Part shown: in pieces, positions 1-6,692 of the stretch
How the letters are laid out: every line of letters starts with the position of its first letter
How positions within the stretch are numbered: the stretch's first letter is position 1
NCBI GenBank assembly: GCA_004357505.1
Contig: SMWC01000017.1
Coordinates: forward strand, 1 to 7,680
Reading direction: 5' to 3'
DNA length: 7,680 nt
Origin: Gammaproteobacteria bacterium
GTDB lineage: Bacteria > Pseudomonadota > Gammaproteobacteria > Steroidobacterales > Rariloculaceae
The notes under the pieces: model-generated
What the model saw: only the letters and a program-made list of their open reading frames with translations
The model's database searches: none
Told to the model about the DNA's origin: nothing
Program-made: the position numbers and the translations under genes

Positions 1-189
1 AATGCCATCTCCACAGCCAGCGACGCCAGTATCTTGGCGGCCGAGCAACCTAAATTCCCGGTGAACCCCTATGTAAACGGCGTTCAGGCGAATATCATGA
101 ATCGTAACCATACATGGCACGCCGCATCGAGCGGAACTAGTGCCGGCTGCAGCAAGGCTTCTACAACCTCGGACCGGATTGAGAACACC
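1..189. other. Upstream region with no supportable gene
   Basis: No gene is supported here. The reading frame of the downstream peptidase stays open to the left edge, with a TTG at 34 and ATGs inside, but the encoded residues are polar and unlike an M16 N-terminus. A good lipoprotein signal begins only at 190. Another forward frame is open from an ATG at 2 to a TGA at 62-64 (20 codons), and the third closes with TAA at 51-53. Either could be the tail of an upstream gene, but both are too short to recognise. I looked for sigma-70 type boxes and found only weak partial matches, so I call no promoter, although one for the peptidase probably lies here. Confidence 0.5.
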
Positions 190-2973
190 ATGAAGCGATC
201 GACCGTTGCTCTTTTCACGCTGACAGTCGTTGCGGCGTCCATCGCAGGCTGCGAAGGAGGCGGCAACGACGTTGATGTCATCGAACGAAGTTCGGAGTTA
301 GCCATAGGCGATGACGATCTCGACATTCCGTTCGAGGAGTTCACGCTCGACAACGGGTTGCGGGTAATCGTTCATGAAGACCGCAAGGCCCCGATCATCG
401 CCACCAATCTCTGGTACCACGTCGGCTCGAAAAATGAGAGCCCGGGCAAGACCGGCTTTGCGCATCTATTCGAACACCTGATGTTCAACGGCACGGAAAA
501 CTACAACGATGAATACTTCGGGCCGTTCCAGGAAGTTGGCGCAACGAACATAAACGGCACCACGAATACGGATCGGACGAATTATTATCAGACCGTACCG
601 ACGACAGCACTGGACCTTGCGTTGTGGATGGAGTCGGATCGCATGGGCCACCTGTTGGGGGCTATCGATCAGGACAAGCTCGATGAACAACGGGGCGTCG
701 TACAGAATGAGAAGCGTCAGGGTGACAACCAACCGTACGGCAAGGCCTTCGACTACATCACCGAAAACCTGTTTCCGGTGGGACATCCATACTCGTGGTC
801 GACGATCGGCTCCATGGAGGATCTCAACGCCGCGAGTCTAGAGGATGTCCGGGAATGGTTCGCAACCTATTACGGCCCGAATAACGCCACGCTGGTATTG
901 GCGGGCGATATCGACGTCGCTACCGCCAGAGAGAAAACCGAGCTCTACTTCGGCCATATACCGCCCGGACCGCCGCTGGCACGGCTCGATACCTGGATAC
1001 CGACGCTCACCCAGGAACGCCGTATGATCGTGGAGGAACGCGTATCCCAGGCACGCATCTACAAGACCTGGCCGATACCCCAGTGGGGCGATGTCGAGTC
1101 CGAATGGCTGGCACTCGTCGACTCTATTCTCGGCAATGGAAGAACCTCACGATTCTATCAACGACTCGTCTACGATGAGCAGGTTGCGACGGATATCGGA
1201 GCTTTCGCGAGTTCGGATGAGATTGCCGGCGGCTTCGTGATCTGGGCGACGGCCCAACCGGGTCAGGACCTGGCCGAGGTCGAGCGCCTGCTGGATGAGG
1301 AAGTCGAGCGATTTCTCGAAGATGGCCCGAGCCGAGATGAACTCGCCAGAGTCGTGACCGAGACCAGGGCAGGTTTTATTCGTGCCATCGAGCGGGTCAG
1401 CGGTAAGGCGAGCATACTGATCGAGGGCGCGGTGTTCGGCGGCCGGCCCGATGCCTACAAAGATTCGCTCGCCATCATGGATGCCGCCAGACCTGATGAC
1501 CTTCGGGACGCGGCGCGCAAGTGGCTTTCCCAGCCAGCGTTTACGCTTGAAATCCATCCGTTCAGCGACAGCTTGACCGCCACGACCGAGGATGCGGACC
1601 GCTCGGAGCCGCCATATCCTGCGTCGTTCCCGCAGGCTGAGTTTCCGGAGCTTGAGACCGGCGAGCTGTCAAACGGCATGCGCCTAGTCGTCGCGACCCG
1701 GGATGCGGTACCCGTCATTCACCTGAGCCTGCAGTTGAATTCCGGTTACGCCGCGGACCAATTCTCGCGGCCCGGCACGGCCGGACTAACGCTGGATATG
1801 CTGGAGGAAGGCACCGTCAGCCGGGATGCGCTGCAGATCAGTGAGGAGCTGGCCGAGCTTGGCGCGGACCTGCGAATTGGAGCCAATCTGGATTATGCAT
1901 TTATCAGTCTATCGGCGTTGACGGAAAATCTTGAACCATCGTTGGAAATTTTCGGCGACGTGATTTTGCATCCGACGTTTCCTGAGTCCGGGCTCGAGCG
2001 GCTAAAGCGCTTGAGCATCGCCGCGATCCAACGCGAAAAAATGTCCCCCATCAGTATGGCGCTGCGAGTCTTCCCGCCACTGATCTATGGGCCAGGACAT
2101 GCCTATTCTCTGCCCATGACCGGATCAGGAACCGAGGCTTCCGTCGCCGCGCTGCAGCGTACTGACCTGGTCGATTTTCACGCGACCTGGTTCAAACCGA
2201 ATAATGCAACCATGATCGTCGTGGGCGACACGAATCTGGCGAAGATCACGCCTCATCTGGAAGCGTTGTTCGCCGCTTGGACTCCGGGCGATATTCCAGA
2301 AAAAACCATTTCCACCGTCGCGCTCCCGGAGCACACCAGGGTGGTCTTGATCGACCGGCCCGGATCGGAACAGAGCTTTATCATCGCGGGCCATCTGATG
2401 GCGCCTAAATCGGATCAGCGCGAGCTTGCGATCCAGGCGATGAATTTCACCTTCGGCGGCAGCTTCACGTCGCGTATCAATATGAACTTACGCGAAGACA
2501 AAGCATGGTCCTACGGCGTCCGCTCCGTCATCATCGACACGATGAAACAACGCCCATACTTCATCTATGCGCCAGTTCAAACCGACCGGACAGCGGCATC
2601 AATGCTCGAGCTGGACCGCGAATTCCGTGAGATCAGAACCACGCGTCCAGTGACCGCCGAGGAAGTCAACACCAGCAAGAGACGCGATACCTTGAGGCTC
2701 CCCGGTCGCTGGGAGACCGCACGCTCCGTCATGAACGACATCGCCGAGATCGTGCGCTTCGGGTTGCCGAAAGACTACTGGCAACGTTATCCGGATCTCG
2801 TGGCAGCTGTGAATGTCGCGGAAGTCAATGACGTCGCGCGCGCGCTCCTCGCTCCGGACCGGCTGACCTGGGTCGTCGTCGGCGATCTTGACCTCATTGA
2901 AGCCGACATCCGCGCCTTGAACTTCGGTCCCGTCGAGCTCATGGACGCGGATGGCAACCTACTGAGCGATTAG
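190..2973 (+). CDS. M16 family zinc metallopeptidase, two-half fused lipoprotein
   Basis: This is a predicted periplasm-facing, membrane-anchored zinc peptidase of the M16 (pitrilysin) family, 927 residues long. The ATG at 190 is chosen over an in-frame TTG at 34 because it begins a textbook lipoprotein signal: K2-R3, a hydrophobic stretch to A19, and the lipobox I-A-G-C at 18-21. Glu at +2 after the Cys fits outer-membrane sorting. The N-terminal M16 domain (about 48-200) carries HLFEH (H92, E95, H96), with E174 in the VVQNE stretch as the likely third zinc ligand. An M16_C-type domain follows (about 210-395). The second half (from about 485) repeats the fold, but its first domain lacks HxxEH, reading LTLDM at 533-537. 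Its last domain keeps the R/Y substrate-binding element (R768, Y775). One active plus one inactive half is usual in bacterial M16 fusions. The substrate is unknown; such enzymes typically degrade peptides. The ribosome binding site is weak (GAG at 181-183). No terminator is evident after the stop. Confidence 0.92.
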   Translation: MKRSTVALFTLTVVAASIAGCEGGGNDVDVIERSSELAIGDDDLDIPFEEFTLDNGLRVIVHEDRKAPIIATNLWYHVGSKNESPGKTGFAHLFEHLMFNGTENYNDEYFGPFQEVGATNINGTTNTDRTNYYQTVPTTALDLALWMESDRMGHLLGAIDQDKLDEQRGVVQNEKRQGDNQPYGKAFDYITENLFPVGHPYSWSTIGSMEDLNAASLEDVREWFATYYGPNNATLVLAGDIDVATAREKTELYFGHIPPGPPLARLDTWIPTLTQERRMIVEERVSQARIYKTWPIPQWGDVESEWLALVDSILGNGRTSRFYQRLVYDEQVATDIGAFASSDEIAGGFVIWATAQPGQDLAEVERLLDEEVERFLEDGPSRDELARVVTETRAGFIRAIERVSGKASILIEGAVFGGRPDAYKDSLAIMDAARPDDLRDAARKWLSQPAFTLEIHPFSDSLTATTEDADRSEPPYPASFPQAEFPELETGELSNGMRLVVATRDAVPVIHLSLQLNSGYAADQFSRPGTAGLTLDMLEEGTVSRDALQISEELAELGADLRIGANLDYAFISLSALTENLEPSLEIFGDVILHPTFPESGLERLKRLSIAAIQREKMSPISMALRVFPPLIYGPGHAYSLPMTGSGTEASVAALQRTDLVDFHATWFKPNNATMIVVGDTNLAKITPHLEALFAAWTPGDIPEKTISTVALPEHTRVVLIDRPGSEQSFIIAGHLMAPKSDQRELAIQAMNFTFGGSFTSRINMNLREDKAWSYGVRSVIIDTMKQRPYFIYAPVQTDRTAASMLELDREFREIRTTRPVTAEEVNTSKRRDTLRLPGRWETARSVMNDIAEIVRFGLPKDYWQRYPDLVAAVNVAEVNDVARALLAPDRLTWVVVGDLDLIEADIRALNFGPVELMDADGNLLSD

Positions 2974-3113
2974 CCCGAATCTCGTGTCAGAACACCGCAT
3001 GATCACGCCGAACAGTGCTTGATCAGGTTGCCTACTTGTGGGACATTGCGCCCCGAACTGATGTCGTCCTGGCACGACACCGAATGTGACAAGTCAAGAA
3101 GATCGGGATAGTC
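2974..3113. other. Intergenic region between peptidase and ABC operon
   Basis: This 140-base gap is the only sizeable non-coding stretch inside the window and the natural place for the operon promoter. I see no hairpin followed by a T-run, so no intrinsic terminator for the peptidase gene. The best sigma-70 guess is TTGATC at 3019-3024, 17 bases, then GACATT at 3042-3047. The -10 matches consensus at only three of six positions, so I do not call it as a promoter. A short perfect inverted repeat at 3062-3079 is listed separately. A GGGA at 3105-3108 lies five bases before the ATPase ATG and is its likely ribosome binding site. Read-through from the peptidase gene cannot be excluded. Confidence 0.5.
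3062..3079. repeat. Short inverted repeat upstream of the ABC operon
   Basis: TGTCGT at 3062-3067 and ACGACA at 3074-3079 are perfect reverse complements around a six-base spacer (CCTGGC). The pair ends 34 bases before the ATPase start codon. It could be a binding site for a dimeric regulator or a small hairpin in the leader. There is no T-run after it, so it is not an intrinsic terminator. A six-base stem can arise by chance in a gap of this size, so function is speculative. Confidence 0.3.
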
Positions 3114-4049
3114 ATGATCAGTTGCCACAATCTGACCAAACGCTTCGGGCCACTACTCGCGGTTGATGATCTGAGTTTTCAGGTTGAGCCGGGCGAAGTT
3201 CTGGGATTTCTCGGCCCTAACGGAGCCGGCAAAACCACGACGATGAGAATCCTCGCCGGCTTTCTACCAGCGACGTCGGGCAGTGCAACGGTCTGTGGAT
3301 TCGACGTCGATACGCAAAGCATCGACGCCAAGCGACGGATCGGTTATCTGCCCGAGGGTGCACCTAACTATCCGGAGATGTCGCCGCGTTCCTTCCTCGA
3401 GTTTATTGCCGACATCAGAGGACTCGAAGGCGCGACTCGAACGAGCCGCCTCGATGAAGTCTATGGGCTCCTGCATCTGGAGCCCGTTCTGGAGCAGACC
3501 ATCGACACGCTCTCTAAGGGCTATAAACGTCGCGTCGGTCTGGCCCAGGCTATTCTCCACGACCCCGACGTATTGATCCTGGACGAGCCCACTGACGGCC
3601 TCGATCCGAATCAGAAATATGAGGTGCGTCAACTCATCAATCAAATGTCGCAGAGCAAGATTATCGTGATCTCGACTCATCTACTCGAAGAAGTCGATGC
3701 GGTGTGCAGCCGCGCGATCATCATCGCGCACGGCCGAATTCTCGTCGACGACACACCCGAGAAACTTAAAGCGCGCTCACGCTTCCACAACGCCGTATCC
3801 GTGAAACTCGTCGACCGCTCGCAGTTGGACGAAGTGCGCGGCGGTATAGAGTCCCTGGCCGAAGTTGACGCGATCGAGATGGACAGTAACTCGGATCGCC
3901 TCACCGCTTTCCCGGCGAACGGTCAACACCCGTTGGGCGCCATTACAGCGCTCGCAATCGCCAAGGGCTGGGAGTTCTCCGAAATTCACCAGGAATCGGG
4001 CCGTTTGGATGAAGTATTCCGCACGATCACGGGGGGAGCCAACGCATGA
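3114..4049 (+). CDS. ABC transporter ATP-binding protein, GldA-like
   Basis: This is the cytoplasmic nucleotide-binding subunit of an ABC-2 type transporter, 311 residues, predicted to power the permease encoded next. Visible motifs are Walker A GPNGAGKT (34-41), the signature LSKGYKRR (133-140), Walker B VLILDEPT (153-160, with D157 and catalytic E158), the D-loop GLDP (162-165) and the switch histidine H189 in STHLLEE. The Q-loop region reads GYLPEGAPNYPEM (77-89), with Glu where many ABC ATPases have Gln; to my knowledge this is common in the GldA-like subgroup. Residues from about 222 form a C-terminal extension like that of drug- or polysaccharide-type ABC-2 ATPases. The ATG at 3114 gives the standard opening, MI followed by NLTKRFG, and a GGGA lies five bases upstream. 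Its stop overlaps the permease start by four bases. ABC ATPase is certain; the GldA-like label rests mainly on the neighbours. Confidence 0.95.
   Translation: MISCHNLTKRFGPLLAVDDLSFQVEPGEVLGFLGPNGAGKTTTMRILAGFLPATSGSATVCGFDVDTQSIDAKRRIGYLPEGAPNYPEMSPRSFLEFIADIRGLEGATRTSRLDEVYGLLHLEPVLEQTIDTLSKGYKRRVGLAQAILHDPDVLILDEPTDGLDPNQKYEVRQLINQMSQSKIIVISTHLLEEVDAVCSRAIIIAHGRILVDDTPEKLKARSRFHNAVSVKLVDRSQLDEVRGGIESLAEVDAIEMDSNSDRLTAFPANGQHPLGAITALAIAKGWEFSEIHQESGRLDEVFRTITGGANA
4031..4038 (+). promoter_or_regulatory. Strong ribosome binding site for the ABC permease
   Basis: A purine-rich GGGGGGAG lies inside the end of the ATPase gene, seven bases before the permease ATG at 4046. It supports that start, which overlaps the ATPase stop as ATGA. 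It is the clearest ribosome binding site in the operon; the other three genes have weaker ones. Confidence 0.65.
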
Positions 4050-4780
4050 ACATCATGCTCGCGATCATGCGCCGCGAACTCCGGAGCTATTTCCTAACGC
4101 CAGTGGCCTATGTCTTCATCGTAATCTTCCTCGCCTTGACGAGTACCTTTACTTTTTATCTTGGCAATTTCTACGAGCGCGGCCAGGCAGACCTTGCGTC
4201 GTTTTTTAATTTTCACCCCTGGCTTTATCTCTTCCTGGTTCCCTCGTTGAGCATGCGTCTTTGGTCTGAAGAGCGTCGATCCGGCAGCATCGAGCTGCTG
4301 ATGACGCTCCCCGTGGAACTCTGGCAAGCCGTCGTCGGTAAATTCCTCGCGGCCTGGACGTTTACGGGACTTGCGCTCGCCCTAACGTTCCCTATCTGGA
4401 TCACCGTCAACTACCTGGGCAATCCGGATAACGGCGTTATCGTCGCCGCTTATATCGGCAGCTTGCTGATGGCGGGCGGCTTTCTTGCAGTCGGTTCGTG
4501 TATATCAGCGACGACGAAAAACCAGGTCATTGCGTTTATCCTCGCGGTAGTCGCTTGCTTTCTGTTATTGCTCGCCGGATTCCCTCTCGTTCTAGAGGTG
4601 TTCTCCGCCTGGGCTCCACAGGTTTTGGTGGACGTTGTCGCAAGCCTGAGCTTCCTGACGCACTTCGCGAGCATCAGTAAGGGCGTCATCGACCTTCGGG
4701 ATCTGGTTTACTTCGCCTTATTGATCAGCGTGATGCTTTACGCCAATACGATCGTTCTACAACTAAAGAAAGCGGATTGA
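4046..4780 (+). CDS. ABC-2 type transporter permease, GldF-like
   Basis: This is a 244-residue inner-membrane permease expected to pair with the preceding ATPase. Six hydrophobic segments are visible by eye: about 19-38, 55-72, 97-119, 130-152, 160-182 and 221-240. After the second comes the conserved cytoplasmic stretch RLWSEERRSGSIELLMTLPV (71-90), the hallmark of ABC-2 permeases of the GldF/NosY type and probably part of the contact with the ATPase. The length and six-helix layout are normal for a half-transporter that dimerises. The N-terminus (MRRELRSYFLTPVAYVF) matches the typical amphipathic opening of this group. The start is set by the ATGA overlap and a strong ribosome binding site. 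The next gene begins seven bases after its stop. The substrate cannot be read from the sequence. Confidence 0.92.
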   Translation: MNIMLAIMRRELRSYFLTPVAYVFIVIFLALTSTFTFYLGNFYERGQADLASFFNFHPWLYLFLVPSLSMRLWSEERRSGSIELLMTLPVELWQAVVGKFLAAWTFTGLALALTFPIWITVNYLGNPDNGVIVAAYIGSLLMAGGFLAVGSCISATTKNQVIAFILAVVACFLLLLAGFPLVLEVFSAWAPQVLVDVVASLSFLTHFASISKGVIDLRDLVYFALLISVMLYANTIVLQLKKAD

Positions 4781-4787
4781 GACGCCC

Positions 4788-6692
4788 GTGACCACACAAC
4801 AGCAACGAAGGGTTGGACTGGCGTCATTGGGTCTGCTAGGTCTCACGTTCGTCGCCGCATTGATCGCGAGCAATACTCTGCTCAGGGGGATGCGTATCGA
4901 TCTTACTGAGAACGACCTCTATACGATCTCTGCAGGGACTAAAGAACTGCTCGAGACAATCGACGAGCCGATAAACCTCTATTTCTTTTTCTCCGATCAA
5001 GAAACGGCGAATGTACCTTTTCTGAGAAGCTACGCGACACGAGTCCGGGAGACATTGGAGGAATTCGCGCGGGTCGCCGAAGGCGGACTTATCGTACACG
5101 TAATAGACCCCGTACCATTCTCCGAAGACGAGGATCGGGCGGCACAGTTCGGACTCGAATCGATCAGCCTGGGTGCATTAGGCCAGTCTATCTATTTCGG
5201 TATCGCCGGAACCAACAGTGTCGGCGACGAAGATACGATCGCTTTTTTGCAGCCCGATAAGGAGACCTTCCTCGAGTATGATATTGCGAAACTAATTTAC
5301 AATCTCGCCAACCTCGACAAGACAGTCGTGGGTTTGCTGGCGGGCGCCCGAATGAACGCAGGTTTCGATCCTCAGACGCAACAGTTCACGGAGCCGTGGG
5401 TAATCACCACTCAGACGCGGCAGTTCTTTGACGTACGCGAGTTGACACCAGGCGCCGAGAGGATAGATGACGATATTGGCGTGCTATGGATCGTCCATCC
5501 GAGGGGTCTGGACGAGACGACGCTCTATGCTATCGACCAGTTCATTCTCGGTGGCGGCCGGGCACTGATCTTTGTGGATCCTTTCGCTGAGGTCGAAATG
5601 ACGACGACCGATCCGGCGATGATGGCCGCGGGCAGCGCATCCGATCTGGGGCCGCTGTTCAGAGCTTGGGGTATCGAATACTCCCCTGAGGTCGTCGTCG
5701 TCGATGATCGTTACGCGCTGAGTGTCAATGCCGGCTTCGGCTTGCGGCCCATTCGCCACCTCGGGCTGATCGGCCTGGACGGGCTTGCCATGAACAGCGA
5801 GGACATCGTCACTGCGGGGCTCGACTCGATCAACATCGGCACCGCCGGACATTTCACGCTCGCTGAGGACAGCGACGTGACACTGGTGCCGCTACTGACC
5901 TCGAGCACGTCTGCCGGAACGTTGCCGACTATTCAGTTCCAGTTCTTGTCCGACCCTAGCGCACTGCTGAATGGCTTTGCGCCCAGCGGTGAAACCTACG
6001 TGCTGGCAGCCCGTCTGGAAGGCCCGCTCACGACTGCGTTTCCGGACGGCCCACCGGCTACGGTCGAGGAGTCTGAGGATGAAGCAACCGAACCCCAAGA
6101 CGACTCAGCTACGACGAATCATCTGACATCGACCGATTCGGCCAACATCATCCTGGTCGGTGATGTCGACATCCTGAGCGATCGAATGTGGGTACAAAGA
6201 CAAAGTTTTCTCGGCCAACAGCTTGTGACGGCGTTCGCCAACAATGCTGATTTTGTCATCAACTCACTGGACAACCTGTCCGGTAGTGCTGCACTGATCG
6301 GTATTCGTGCGCGCGCCAGCTTTTCTCGGCCGTTCACGCGGGTCGACAATCTGCGCCGCATCGCCGAGGCTGAATTTCGGCAGACCGAAGAACAACTGCA
6401 AGCCGAACTCGCTGACACAGAGCAGAGATTGGGAGAGCTACAGACCGCTCGAACCGACGGCGGATCATTGTTCATGAGCGAAGAGCAGCAGACCGAGATC
6501 GAACGCTTCTTGGATCAGCAAGTTCGCATCCGGCAGGAACTTAGAGCCGTACAGAGAAACCTGGACTTGAACATCGAACGACTCGGTGCGATGTTAAAGA
6601 TCATTAACATCGGTCTCGTTCCAATATTGCTCACCGTCGTTGCATTGATTTTCGTTGCCTATCGCCGCCGCAAGTTAGAGACAACGACATGA
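4788..6692 (+). CDS. GldG-family ABC transporter auxiliary protein
   Basis: This 634-residue protein belongs to the GldG / ABC_transp_aux group, associated with GldA/GldF-type transporters. The GTG at 4788 is the start because it gives a short basic N-terminus and a full first membrane helix (about 9-32); the next in-frame ATG is codon 35, after that helix. Family features follow: R36-T51 (RIDLTENDLYTISAGT), FLEYDIAKLIYNL (161-173), a GGGRALIFVDPF segment (255-266), GDVDILSD (458-465) and NNADFVINSLDNLSGS (485-500). An acidic low-complexity linker lies at about 426-440. Two likely coiled-coil segments (about 524-553 and 563-600) lead into a second helix (606-625) and a basic tail (RRRK). The roughly 570 residues between helices should be periplasmic. 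The role is unproven; it may be a scaffold or substrate-handling partner of the transporter. The ribosome binding site is weak, and coupling to the permease stop seven bases upstream is likely. Confidence 0.9.
   Translation: MTTQQQRRVGLASLGLLGLTFVAALIASNTLLRGMRIDLTENDLYTISAGTKELLETIDEPINLYFFFSDQETANVPFLRSYATRVRETLEEFARVAEGGLIVHVIDPVPFSEDEDRAAQFGLESISLGALGQSIYFGIAGTNSVGDEDTIAFLQPDKETFLEYDIAKLIYNLANLDKTVVGLLAGARMNAGFDPQTQQFTEPWVITTQTRQFFDVRELTPGAERIDDDIGVLWIVHPRGLDETTLYAIDQFILGGGRALIFVDPFAEVEMTTTDPAMMAAGSASDLGPLFRAWGIEYSPEVVVVDDRYALSVNAGFGLRPIRHLGLIGLDGLAMNSEDIVTAGLDSINIGTAGHFTLAEDSDVTLVPLLTSSTSAGTLPTIQFQFLSDPSALLNGFAPSGETYVLAARLEGPLTTAFPDGPPATVEESEDEATEPQDDSATTNHLTSTDSANIILVGDVDILSDRMWVQRQSFLGQQLVTAFANNADFVINSLDNLSGSAALIGIRARASFSRPFTRVDNLRRIAEAEFRQTEEQLQAELADTEQRLGELQTARTDGGSLFMSEEQQTEIERFLDQQVRIRQELRAVQRNLDLNIERLGAMLKIINIGLVPILLTVVALIFVAYRRRKLETTT

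Noticed and set aside
2..64. Short open frame from ATG at 2 to TGA at 62-64, possibly the tail of an upstream gene
   Set aside because: Only 20 codons are visible, with no recognisable motif. It cannot be told from chance.
34..189. In-frame N-terminal extension of the M16 peptidase from a TTG at 34
   Set aside because: It would bury a textbook lipoprotein signal and lipobox 53 residues inside the protein. The added residues look non-coding.
1147..1557. Antisense open frame inside the M16 gene, with similar ones at 3264-3680 and 5484-5852
   Set aside because: They lie wholly opposite well-supported genes and their translations show no family features. They are coding shadows.
3070..3087. TGGCAC at 3070-3075 resembling the -24 element of a sigma-54 promoter
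   Set aside because: The expected -12 TTGC at the correct spacing is absent (CGAA instead).
3000..3120. Three copies of TGATCA (3000, 3020, 3115) around the operon leader
   Set aside because: It is a six-base palindrome, the spacing is irregular and one copy overlaps the start codon. This is likely chance.
5691..5702. Four tandem GTC triplets inside the GldG-family gene
   Set aside because: They encode a Val run of a plausible beta strand. This is ordinary coding sequence, too short to be a meaningful repeat.
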